Shown here: one piece after another, positions 1 through 6,128 of the stretch
How positions within the stretch are numbered: the stretch's first letter is position 1
Layout: every line of letters starts with the position of its first letter
Source: Bacteroidota bacterium
GTDB taxonomy: Bacteria; Bacteroidota; Ignavibacteria; Ignavibacteriales; Ignavibacteriaceae
Direction: 5' to 3'
Assembly: GCA_021778375.1 (NCBI GenBank)
Contig: JAJYCM010000131.1
Coordinates: 1-7,404, forward strand
DNA length: 7,404 nucleotides
Notes under the pieces: model-generated
What the model saw: the letters and a program-made list of their open reading frames with translations, nothing else
The model's database searches: none
What the model was told of the DNA's origin: nothing
Made by a program: the position numbers and the translations under genes

Positions 1-455
1 ATTTTGTAGGGTATTTAAGAAGTGAAAATAAAAAGTTAGTTAAGAAACTGGAGATGCAAGAAGTTGTAAAAGAATATGGTTACCTAAATCATAATGAAGC
101 GCTGACTAAATTAATGTCGAGCGATATTCTTTGGATGATGGTTGGCAATGGAAGAAATGCCGATACAATCTCAAGTGGAAAGCTTTATGAATATTTTGGA
201 ACAAGGAAGCCTTTACTTGTATCTGTTCCTGATGGGGCATTAAAAACTGCCGCTACGGAATATAAAGCAGCATATATTACTAAACCGAATGATGTTAATG
301 AAATAAAAAACAATATATTAAAAATATATGAGGATTATGTAAAAAATTCCTTGCCAGTTCCTGATGAAGAATTTATAATTAAACATCGTCGTGATTTCTT
401 AACCGAGTTACTTACCAAACAATTTCAATTTTCCGTTAAGGAAGGTGTTTTGTGA
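1..455 (+). CDS. Glycosyltransferase, GT-B fold (GT4-like), C-terminal part only
   Basis: The reading frame is open from the window edge (first full codon at position 3) to TGA at 453-455, giving about 150 residues. The true start lies outside the window, and the ATG at 54 is internal. The order of elements fits the C-terminal nucleotide-sugar-binding domain of GT-B glycosyltransferases. It begins with a segment ending VVKEYGYLNHNEAL, the usual 'G-y-h-eal' turn. SSDILWMMVG follows, then SSGKLYEYFGTRKPLL, which matches the conserved donor-binding loop (K-x-x-E-Y-x-G-x-x-x-P). A closing stretch of charged helix comes last. Such enzymes build surface polysaccharide or glycolipid at the cytoplasmic face of the membrane. 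Donor and acceptor cannot be read from this fragment. The stop overlaps the purD start by 4 bases, so the two genes are probably co-transcribed although their functions look unrelated. Confidence 0.8.
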   Translation, partial: FVGYLRSENKKLVKKLEMQEVVKEYGYLNHNEALTKLMSSDILWMMVGNGRNADTISSGKLYEYFGTRKPLLVSVPDGALKTAATEYKAAYITKPNDVNEIKNNILKIYEDYVKNSLPVPDEEFIIKHRRDFLTELLTKQFQFSVKEGVL

Positions 456-1726
456 AAGTTTTGCTAATTGGATCCGGAGGAAGGGAACATGCCCTTGCTT
501 ATAAAATTAAAGAAAGCAAATTGTTAGAGAAACTTTTCATTTTACCCGGCAATACCGGCACTGAAGGCTTAGGCGAAAATGTCCCGGGCAATATGAACGA
601 CAGTAACTTTATACTTTCATTCTGCAAAAAAGAAAAAATTGATCTCGTGGTGATAGGCCCTGAAAAGCCTCTTGTTGAAGGTTTAGCTGATATTCTGAGA
701 GAAAGTGGAATAAATGTATTCGGTCCAAACAAAGGCGCGGCTGAAATTGAAGCATACAAATCTTTTGCTAAAGGCTTAATGGAAAAATATAATATTCCTA
801 CCGCAGCTTATATGGAATTTAATTCCCAAATGATGAATGAAGCGGAGAAATATATATCAAATCAAAATTATCCGCTTGTAATAAAAGCTGATGGACTGGC
901 GGCTGGCAAAGGAGTTTTAATTTGCAATAATTATCAAGAAGCAGCTTCAGCTCTGAATGAATTATTTGTAAAAAAGCTTTTTGGCAATGCCGGAGATAAA
1001 ATTATTATTGAAGAATTTTTGGTTGGTCAAGAAGCTTCAATCTTTGCAATAACCGACGGGGAAGAATTTATTTGCCTTCCTGCAGCACAAGACCATAAAA
1101 GGATAGGAAATAATGATGAAGGGAAAAATACAGGGGGCATGGGTGCTTATTCACCGGCACCGATAGTAAATGAATTTATATTAGAACAAGTTCAAGAAAA
1201 AATTATAAAGCCCGCACTTTTTGCGCTAAAGACAGAAGGAAGAAAATTTAACGGTTGTCTTTACTGTGGAATAATGATAAATAACAATGAGGCAAGAGTA
1301 GTTGAGTTTAATTGTAGATTTGGCGATCCCGAAACTCAATCCGTAATGCCTTTACTCGAAGGTGATTTCTTAAGGCTTTTATACTCAACGGCAATAGGTA
1401 AACTTGACAAGGAATCGGTTCGATATAATGGCGGAGCTTCTGTTTGTGTCGTAGCGGCGTCAGAAGGGTATCCCGATGAATATAAATCCGGTTTTATAAT
1501 TAGTGGATTAGATGAAGCAAGTAAAGAAGCTTTCGTGTTTCATGCAGGCACAAAGAAAGACGGGGAGAATATTTTAACAAACGGCGGGAGAGTTCTAGGG
1601 GTTACGTCTTTTATTCCAACTAATGATTTAAGTAGAGCTAAAGAAAAATCTTATCGTGCTATGAATAAAATTCATTATAATAATATTTATTATCGCACAG
1701 ATATTTCAGATAAAGCCGGGATTTAG
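452..1726 (+). CDS. purD: Phosphoribosylamine--glycine ligase (GAR synthetase)
   Basis: This enzyme joins 5-phosphoribosylamine and glycine using ATP, the second step of de novo purine synthesis, in the cytosol. The 424 residues match the usual full length. In order: the N-terminal motif GSGGREHAL (7-15), GPEKPL (69-74), the ATP-grasp loop KADGLAAGKGV (145-155), EEFLVGQEAS (187-196), LPAAQDHKR and NTGGMGAYSP (209-235), the metal-binding EFNCRFGDPETQ (285-296), and the C-terminal GGRVLGV (378-384). No key motif is missing. The GTG start at 452 is supported by the N-terminal match to the family and by an AAGGAAGG-like SD around 438-446. It overlaps the upstream glycosyltransferase stop in a GTGA arrangement, which suggests translational coupling. 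No clear rho-independent terminator follows. Confidence 0.97.
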   Translation: MKVLLIGSGGREHALAYKIKESKLLEKLFILPGNTGTEGLGENVPGNMNDSNFILSFCKKEKIDLVVIGPEKPLVEGLADILRESGINVFGPNKGAAEIEAYKSFAKGLMEKYNIPTAAYMEFNSQMMNEAEKYISNQNYPLVIKADGLAAGKGVLICNNYQEAASALNELFVKKLFGNAGDKIIIEEFLVGQEASIFAITDGEEFICLPAAQDHKRIGNNDEGKNTGGMGAYSPAPIVNEFILEQVQEKIIKPALFALKTEGRKFNGCLYCGIMINNNEARVVEFNCRFGDPETQSVMPLLEGDFLRLLYSTAIGKLDKESVRYNGGASVCVVAASEGYPDEYKSGFIISGLDEASKEAFVFHAGTKKDGENILTNGGRVLGVTSFIPTNDLSRAKEKSYRAMNKIHYNNIYYRTDISDKAGI

Positions 1727-1731
1727 TAATA

Positions 1732-1752
1732 AATTAGAAACAATTACTAATT
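1732..1752 (+). repeat. AT-rich 6-bp inverted repeat just after purD
   Basis: AATTAG at 1732-1737 and CTAATT at 1747-1752 are exact inverted copies around a 9-base loop. There is no GC-rich stem and no following T-run, so it is a poor terminator candidate. It may be chance in AT-rich DNA. Confidence 0.2.
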
Positions 1753-1791
1753 CAGCTTACGCAATTGCTGGAAAATTGGAGTGGTGAAAAA

Positions 1792-1848
1792 ATGGAGTAT
1801 TGGAATAGACTAATTGTTTTCCATTATTCTAGAGGAAAATCCTCATAA
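1792..1848 (+). CDS. Possible 18-codon leader peptide
   Basis: ATG at 1792 opens 18 codons (MEYWNRLIVFHYSRGKSS) ending in TAA at 1846-1848. A GGAG at 1778-1781 lies about 10 bases upstream, a usable but long SD spacing. The stop overlaps the AAGG (1847-1850) that serves as SD for the next small ORF, so ribosomes finishing this peptide would release at that site. The peptide matches no family I know. The stretch also resembles TGGAAT-type intergenic repeat sequence, so the ORF may be accidental. Confidence 0.25.
   Translation: MEYWNRLIVFHYSRGKSS
1832..1844 (+). promoter_or_regulatory. Small hairpin just upstream of an SD
   Basis: GAGGA (1832-1836), loop AAA, TCCTC (1840-1844) form a perfect 5-bp stem. 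It ends two bases before the AAGG SD (1847-1850) of the 29-codon membrane peptide and lies inside the last codons of the possible leader peptide. The position would allow control of ribosome access, but no T-run follows, so it is not a terminator. Confidence 0.35.
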
Positions 1849-1857
1849 GGTGATTTA

Positions 1858-1947
1858 ATGAGAATAGTACTACAGAGAATTCTTAGTATTTACCTTTTTT
1901 TACTTCCGGTTATAGTTATTTTTACGTTATTCATTAATAAAAACTAA
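1858..1947 (+). CDS. 29-residue single-pass membrane peptide
   Basis: ATG at 1858 has a good SD (AAGGTGA at 1847-1853) a few bases upstream. It runs 29 codons to TAA at 1945-1947. The product starts MRIVLQRILSIYLF and continues with an unbroken hydrophobic stretch (about residues 8-26, including a central Pro) before the charged tail INKN. Arg at 2 and 7 suggests a cytoplasmic N-terminus. It matches no small membrane protein family I recognise, and KdpF does not fit. The following DUF4404 gene is in the same frame, separated only by this TAA and four codons. The peptide could therefore be a stand-alone partner, a coupling leader, or the detached membrane anchor of a former fusion. Confidence 0.55.
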   Translation: MRIVLQRILSIYLFLLPVIVIFTLFINKN

Positions 1948-1959
1948 GTTTATAAAATA

Positions 1960-2232
1960 ATGGAAAAACAAAATCTAAAACAGTTGATTGAAAATATTCA
2001 TAGCCTACTTCAAAATGAAAAGTCTATTGACCAAGAATCTCGTGAAAGTTTGCAAAAGCTTATGGGAGATATCCGGAACATTTTAGAAAATTCCGGGTTA
2101 AATAAGGAGGAGATTCACATGTCATTGATAGAAGAACTAAAGTCTTCGGCAAGAAATTTTGAAGCAACACATCCAAAAGTTTCAGAATCGATAAATATTC
2201 TTGTCAACGGCTTAAGCAATTTTGGTTTATAA
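1960..2232 (+). CDS. DUF4404-family small protein
   Basis: The 90-residue product has the layout of the DUF4404 family as I remember it. An N-terminal helix (LKQLIENIHSLLQN) is followed by the acidic DQESRESLQKLMGDI segment. The C-terminal half reads SLIEELKSSARNFEATHP and then SINILVNGLSNFGL, matching the family's 'SL.E.l..a...FE.sHP....l..i...L.n.GI' pattern. It is soluble, probably helical, and of unknown function. ATG at 1960 is the only in-frame start before the upstream TAA (1945-1947) that gives the whole domain. However, it has no visible SD, so translation may depend on the membrane-peptide ORF 12 bases upstream. A strong internal SD at 2104-2110 precedes an in-frame ATG at 2119. Length is close to the family norm. 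Confidence 0.75.
   Translation: MEKQNLKQLIENIHSLLQNEKSIDQESRESLQKLMGDIRNILENSGLNKEEIHMSLIEELKSSARNFEATHPKVSESINILVNGLSNFGL
2104..2121 (+). promoter_or_regulatory. Strong internal SD with in-frame ATG inside the DUF4404 gene
   Basis: AAGGAGG at 2104-2110 is the best anti-SD match in the window. It stands 8 bases before ATG at 2119-2121, which is in frame with the gene (codon 54). Initiation there would give a 37-residue product starting MSLIEELKSS, the conserved C-terminal half. The bases also encode an ordinary Lys-Glu-Glu run, so coincidence is possible. Confidence 0.4.
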
Positions 2233-2340
2233 GCTTTCTTCTTTAAAGCATCATCAGAAATATTAAAGTGAGCTACGTTAAAACTTTTGAATTCGACCCC
2301 GATTAAATTTGTTAAATGAATTTGTATCAATAAAAATTAA

Positions 2341-2658
2341 ATGCAGAAAAAACTTTTCATAGTACTTCTTACAGCAATGGTTTTGAACCTCAGTTTTACT
2401 GTGGACCATTTCCATTTTATTCAGAATAGCAACAATCAAGAAATTGCAAAAAATAACGGTGCTTTAGAAACACCTCCATGCGAAATTTGTTGGGTGTCAT
2501 TAAACTATAATAGTGAATCGGCATGGACTATAAAGAAAATTTCTTTTGCATTAGGTTATGTAGCCCTGTTAAATATTGATAATGAAAACCAAGTTTCTAA
2601 TACAAACATTCCAATTCTAAACCCCCGTGCTCCTCCGTTCGCAACACTCTTTTCCTAA
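2341..2658 (+). CDS. Small exported DUF2946-like protein, possible metal binder
   Basis: The 105-residue product starts MQKKLFIVLLTAMVLNLSF, a typical signal peptide or N-terminal anchor. After it come HFH (23-25), CEIC (47-50) and a C-terminal RAPPF (96-100). A lysine-tipped signal, a single CxxC and a closing RAPP motif are the pattern I associate with DUF2946 proteins, a poorly characterised family sometimes found beside TonB-dependent copper receptors. The HxH and CxxC could bind a metal such as copper, but that is inference. No SD is visible before ATG 2341, while the receptor gene 74 bases downstream has a strong one. The same strand and short gap suggest an operon. Assignment to the family is moderate; the reading frame and export signal are convincing. 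Confidence 0.6.
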   Translation: MQKKLFIVLLTAMVLNLSFTVDHFHFIQNSNNQEIAKNNGALETPPCEICWVSLNYNSESAWTIKKISFALGYVALLNIDNENQVSNTNIPILNPRAPPFATLFS

Positions 2659-2719
2659 AAAAAATTCAAAATAATACATTTTGTGGGCGCACCTGATGCT
2701 CGCATTTTTATAATTCTAT

Positions 2720-2735
2720 AAGGAGTTTGCATATG
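2720..2735 (+). promoter_or_regulatory. SD that fixes the receptor start at ATG 2733
   Basis: AAGGAG at 2720-2725 is 7 bases from ATG 2733 but only one base from an in-frame TTG at 2727. The ATG is therefore the real start and the two preceding codons are not translated. Confidence 0.8.
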
Positions 2736-5186
2736 GATTTTCCAAGTAAGCATTTTTCTGTTACGGAAAAATTTAAATTGTTTTTTGTAATTTTATTTTT
2801 AGTGGGTTTACGCAACAGTTATGCAACACAAAAAAAAGATATAGCAATAGAAAGGTATAGCTTTACCGTAATGGTCTATGATGCTTCGTTATTTACGCCG
2901 CTTCATTTGGCAAAAGTTTCTTTAAGAAAAAATGGAGCTTTGGTAGCCTGGCATTTTACCGATGCCTCAGGCAAAATGACATTTAGAGGTGTTGCTCCGG
3001 GATGGTATAATTTGTCTGTAAATTTTAAAGAATATGATAATTTTTCTGATTCTGTTTTAATCGATCAAAATCATTCGATTGATTCAGTGGCAATGCAATC
3101 TTCATACATGGTAACGATCTTAAACCCGGTTGTAGTAACCGGAGTAAGAAGTCTTGATGTTCAGACTATACAAACTAAAACAGGAGATCAGTTTTTTAAT
3201 TCGGAAACATTTCATGCAGCTCCAACGGCACGTATGACAAATATGATTCAAGAAAATGTTTTAGGAGCAGTAAGATCTACAACCGGTGAAGTTCATATCA
3301 ATGGACAACATGCAGAATTTTCATATTATTTAGATGGTATACAAATTCCTCTCGGAGTATTCGGCGGACTTAATGAAGTAGTTGACCCCAAAGTAGTGAA
3401 GAGTATAAATTTTATGACGGGAGGCTTTCCGGCTGAGTATGGCGGACAAATAGCTGCAATAATGAATATTCAGACAATAGTTCCATCAGGGCATTTTCAT
3501 CTTGATTTCTCAAGTTATTTGGGAAGTTACTTAGTTTTTAACGGGGCTAAACCATTTGTCCCCGGCAATGAAGTTCCATTCGGAAATTCTAGTAATGTCC
3601 TGGGCGATACACTCGGAGGAAGGGTTGGGCCTTTAAGAGCTATCAATTCAAACGGGCAGGCTTTGTCGATAAGCAATCATACCGGTTCTCTCGGGTATTT
3701 TATTTCTGCCTCGAGACAGGAAACAGATCACCGGATTGACCTACCAACGCCGGTTTTATATAATGATCATGGAACCGATATCTTTACTTACGGCAAGTTT
3801 GATTACTTACTACCAAATAATGATTATCTTACAATGAACTTAAACTACGGCAAAACCAATACCGAAGTTCCGTTTGATATAAACTTGCAGGGAATGGCTC
3901 CTGATCAACAGGAAAGCAGCAATGCTTTTGAAACTCTTTCATATTTTCATACTATATCCTCAACGCAAGATCATGAGAAAAAATTCTTTGCCGGAATTTT
4001 ATTGCGACAAGGCGGCTTAATTTATACACCGAGTCTAATTAGTCCTGTTAATTTTCAATTTGCCGGAGATAGTTCAAATTACGCTTTAGCGGAAAATAGG
4101 AAATTCAATACTGCCGGCTTTAGAACTACCTACGAAGATAGACTATCAAAGGATTTTATGTATGAAGCTGGATTAAATTTTAGTTCAACTTCAGGAAGCG
4201 AAAATTTTACTTCGCGAGATAGTTTAGACAGAACTGGACCATCGGTACTTACGAATTATTCTGGTTCAGATTTCGGAATATTTGCGGAAGAAGAATACCA
4301 GCCTTTGGATTGGTTCAGAGTTGATGCAGGGCTAAGATATGACCAGCATATAGCTCCATATATGCCGCTGCAGAAGGAAATTAGTCCCCGAATAAAATTT
4401 AATTTCTTTATCGATAATCAAAACAATGGATACCTTTATTACGGCAGGTTATTTATGCCGACAAATATAGAAGGTCTTAGGACGATTGCCTCTAACGTTA
4501 CTAATTCAGGTATGGCGACTCTTCCGGAAAAGGATGATTTCTATGAAGCTACTTATGTTCATACTTTCAATAATGGATTTTCCGCAAAGACAGACGTTTT
4601 CTATAAATACTCTTCTCCGGGCGTAGATGATCAATCAATTGGCTCAAGCGCAATTAAGACTTCGGTTAATATTGCCGTGATAAAAACTTCTGGTATTGAA
4701 TTAGGGTTATCTTATACTGATCCGGTTATCCCATTCTCAGGAATTTTGAATACTTCTTTAATACATGCATATGGATCAGGTGCAATAACAGGCGGATTCT
4801 TGCCTATCGATAATGCCGGAACCGCTACAGATCTTGATCATGATCAGCGTTTGTCAATTGTCGCGGAATTGAATTATCAACCTCAAGACTGGTTTGCAAA
4901 TTTTACGGCTATTTACGGTTCTGGGTTAACAAACGGGAACCCAAACAACATTACATACGGTACTGGATTATTTGATTTTAATACAGGAGCACACGTAGCG
5001 CCATCAACTATAATAAATATTTCTGCCGGATACATAATTCACCTCAGCGGGGAAACAACGTTTGAGCCTTCACTTTATATAAATAATTTATTCGACCATA
5101 GTTATCTTTTGAAAGGGGCTTTCTTCGGTGGCGCAAGTTGGGGAGATAGACGGAATGTTATGTTCAAAATTTCATTGCACGTTTAG
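2733..5186 (+). CDS. TonB-dependent outer-membrane receptor with CarboxypepD_reg-like domain
   Basis: This is an 817-residue outer-membrane active-transport receptor, energised by TonB-ExbBD. A signal peptide covers about residues 1-31 (hydrophobic core KLFFVILFLVGL, likely cleavage after NSYA). A CarboxypepD_reg-like beta-sandwich follows (about 43-120), with the typical TDASGKMTFRGVAPGWYNL. VVVTG (134-138) leads into the plug (about 132-250), which contains EVHINGQHAEFSYYLDGI and KSINFMTGGFPAEYGGQIAA. The rest is a beta-barrel with alternating aromatic strands, including FGIFAEEEYQPLDWFRVDAG and a late SLYINNLFDHSYL. The C-terminus reads FKISLHV, lacking the usual final Phe or Trp of barrel proteins. 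At this length it is not a SusC-type polysaccharide receptor. Substrate is unknown; the adjacent DUF2946-like gene and downstream bacterioferritin make metal or haem plausible but unproven. Confidence 0.92.
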   Translation: MDFPSKHFSVTEKFKLFFVILFLVGLRNSYATQKKDIAIERYSFTVMVYDASLFTPLHLAKVSLRKNGALVAWHFTDASGKMTFRGVAPGWYNLSVNFKEYDNFSDSVLIDQNHSIDSVAMQSSYMVTILNPVVVTGVRSLDVQTIQTKTGDQFFNSETFHAAPTARMTNMIQENVLGAVRSTTGEVHINGQHAEFSYYLDGIQIPLGVFGGLNEVVDPKVVKSINFMTGGFPAEYGGQIAAIMNIQTIVPSGHFHLDFSSYLGSYLVFNGAKPFVPGNEVPFGNSSNVLGDTLGGRVGPLRAINSNGQALSISNHTGSLGYFISASRQETDHRIDLPTPVLYNDHGTDIFTYGKFDYLLPNNDYLTMNLNYGKTNTEVPFDINLQGMAPDQQESSNAFETLSYFHTISSTQDHEKKFFAGILLRQGGLIYTPSLISPVNFQFAGDSSNYALAENRKFNTAGFRTTYEDRLSKDFMYEAGLNFSSTSGSENFTSRDSLDRTGPSVLTNYSGSDFGIFAEEEYQPLDWFRVDAGLRYDQHIAPYMPLQKEISPRIKFNFFIDNQNNGYLYYGRLFMPTNIEGLRTIASNVTNSGMATLPEKDDFYEATYVHTFNNGFSAKTDVFYKYSSPGVDDQSIGSSAIKTSVNIAVIKTSGIELGLSYTDPVIPFSGILNTSLIHAYGSGAITGGFLPIDNAGTATDLDHDQRLSIVAELNYQPQDWFANFTAIYGSGLTNGNPNNITYGTGLFDFNTGAHVAPSTIINISAGYIIHLSGETTFEPSLYINNLFDHSYLLKGAFFGGASWGDRRNVMFKISLHV

Positions 5187-5213
5187 AACCTTATTTGATA
5201 AATAAAATTTCTT

Positions 5214-5264
5214 TGTTAAGTTTGTACAGGGTAGTGTTAATTAACAAAATGTTGCCATTTAACA
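5214..5264 (+). promoter_or_regulatory. Symmetric TGTTAA/TTAACA half-site cluster upstream of bacterioferritin
   Basis: TGTTAATTAACA at 5235-5246 is a perfect 12-bp palindrome. An extra TGTTAA lies 21 bp to its left (5214-5219) and an extra TTAACA 18 bp to its right (5259-5264), so the whole set is nearly mirror-symmetric. It sits 39 bases before the bacterioferritin start. It could be an operator for a dimeric regulator. No named regulator's box is recognised, and AT-rich composition makes some of this expected by chance. Confidence 0.4.
5247..5260 (+). repeat. 5-bp hairpin in the bacterioferritin leader
   Basis: AAATG (5247-5251), loop TTGC, CATTT (5256-5260). It is a weak stem located between the palindrome and the SD (AAGGAG, 5271-5276). 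It may simply be part of the half-site arrangement. Confidence 0.2.
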
Positions 5265-5284
5265 TCTTATAAGGAGAAAATATT

Positions 5285-5788
5285 ATGCATGCTAAAAGTA
5301 TCAAACTTCTTAACAAAGCCGTAGCAGATGAACTCTCTGCGGTTCATCAATATATGTATTTCCATTTTCATTGTGACGATCAGGGGTATGATCTGCTTGC
5401 AAATCTATTTAAGAGAACGGCAATTGCCGAAATGATGCACATTGAAAAATTAGCGGATAGAATTTTATTCCTCAAAGGCGAATTGGAAATGAAAGCCTCT
5501 ACTGAAGTTGAAAAATTTATTAATGTAGAGGAAATGTTGAAATTAGCAGCAAAAATGGAAGAGGATAGCGCAAAGGAATATAACCTTTGGGCAAACGAAT
5601 GTGCAGCAAATGCAGACTCGATTTCGAAACAGCTTTTTGAAAGTCTGGTTGCTGAGGAAGAAGTTCACTACAATCAGTATGATACGGAATTAGACAATCT
5701 AAAAAAGTTTGGTGATAATTATTTAGCCTTACAATCAATAGAAAGAAGCAAGGTCAGAGATACTCCTATTGCCGGTACTCAGAATTAA
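5285..5788 (+). CDS. bfr: Bacterioferritin
   Basis: This iron-storage protein oxidises Fe2+ at a di-iron centre and stores it as mineral inside a 24-subunit shell in the cytosol. The 167 residues compare with about 158 in E. coli Bfr. Aligning by eye with a shift of two residues, every ferroxidase ligand is present: Glu16, Glu49, His52, Glu92, Glu125 and His128 (E. coli 18, 51, 54, 94, 127, 130). The conserved Tyr23 is also present. Met50 in AEMMHIEK aligns with the haem ligand Met52, so inter-subunit haem binding is likely. ADRILFLKGE is a family signature. The last 15 or so residues (SKVRDTPIAGTQN) extend beyond the core. ATG 5285 has an ideal SD (AAGGAG, 5271-5276). A symmetric half-site cluster upstream may control it. 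Confidence 0.93.
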   Translation: MHAKSIKLLNKAVADELSAVHQYMYFHFHCDDQGYDLLANLFKRTAIAEMMHIEKLADRILFLKGELEMKASTEVEKFINVEEMLKLAAKMEEDSAKEYNLWANECAANADSISKQLFESLVAEEEVHYNQYDTELDNLKKFGDNYLALQSIERSKVRDTPIAGTQN

Positions 5789-5829
5789 TTATATAACTCA
5801 TGTTACGCAGACAATTTCAAATATAAAGA

Positions 5830-5861
5830 AGTGAAGTGCAAAACCTTGTAGGTTTCTCACT
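5830..5861 (+). ncRNA. Two-tier hairpin after the bacterioferritin gene
   Basis: AAACCT (5841-5846), loop TGT, AGGTTT (5850-5855) form a perfect 6-bp stem. Outside it AGTGA (5830-5834) pairs with TCACT (5857-5861) across an uneven internal loop. No T-run follows, so it is not a classic terminator; it could be an mRNA 3'-end stabiliser or part of a repeat. Confidence 0.3.
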
Positions 5862-5872
5862 ATGTAATAATA

Positions 5873-5888
5873 ACCTTTTGCGTAAGGT
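5873..5888 (+). repeat. ACCTT / AAGGT hairpin
   Basis: ACCTT (5873-5877), loop of 6, AAGGT (5884-5888). A flanking ATTATTA at 5899-5905 could pair with TAATAAT at 5865-5871 to lengthen the fold. There is no T-run after it. Confidence 0.25.
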
Positions 5889-6114
5889 GACTTATATAAT
5901 TATTACTCTTTAAGGTTTTAATGTTAATAAAAAAATGAACCCTTTGAATTTTGCTTATGATTTAAACCTTGGAGTTTTTTACTTGTCTTATATTATGTTA
6001 TGATATTTTCTTTGCTTTTTTCTTAAACTTGGACTTAACCTTGCGCTTTAGCGTGCTATGCTTTGAACTATCATTTCATTATTATTATAAATATTATTTT
6101 TTAGAATTTTCCTC

Positions 6115-6128
6115 AGGAGTCAAAATTG
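6115..6128 (+). promoter_or_regulatory. SD that supports the TTG start of the kinase
   Basis: AGGAG at 6115-6119 lies 6 bases before TTG 6126, ideal spacing. No ATG or GTG occurs in frame near the family N-terminus, so TTG is the start. Confidence 0.75.

Larger units (their letters stand above)
5789..6125. other. 337-base T-rich spacer with hairpins and AACCTT motifs
   Basis: I see no convincing gene here. An open frame starting TTG 5969 gives only an aromatic, cysteine-rich low-complexity peptide that runs out of frame into the kinase gene. The + strand is strongly T-rich from about 5943 to 6113. Two small hairpins occur near 5830-5888, and an AACCTT core recurs several times between 5841 and 6043. 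No confident promoter was found: TATAAT at 5895-5900 has no matching -35. Confidence 0.6.

Noticed and set aside
499..759. 86-codon reverse-strand frame inside purD
   Set aside because: Antisense shadow of a conserved coding region with no independent support.
2233..2249. GCTTT...AAAGC inverted repeat just after the DUF4404 stop, as a terminator
   Set aside because: Only a 5-bp AT-rich stem and no T-run; not enough for a terminator call.
2115..2330. 71-codon reverse-strand frame, partly in the spacer after the DUF4404 gene
   Set aside because: It needs a TTG start, matches no family I know, and half of it is antisense to the well-supported DUF4404 gene. The spacer part does look fairly protein-like, so a search of those roughly 35 residues would settle it.
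5520..5738. 72-codon reverse-strand frame inside bacterioferritin
   Set aside because: Antisense shadow of a gene whose forward product has every expected ligand.
5895..5900. TATAAT as a -10 promoter element
   Set aside because: No acceptable -35 at the right distance, and such hexamers are frequent in AT-rich DNA. No Bacteroidota-type TAnnTTTG with an upstream TTG was found in exact form either.
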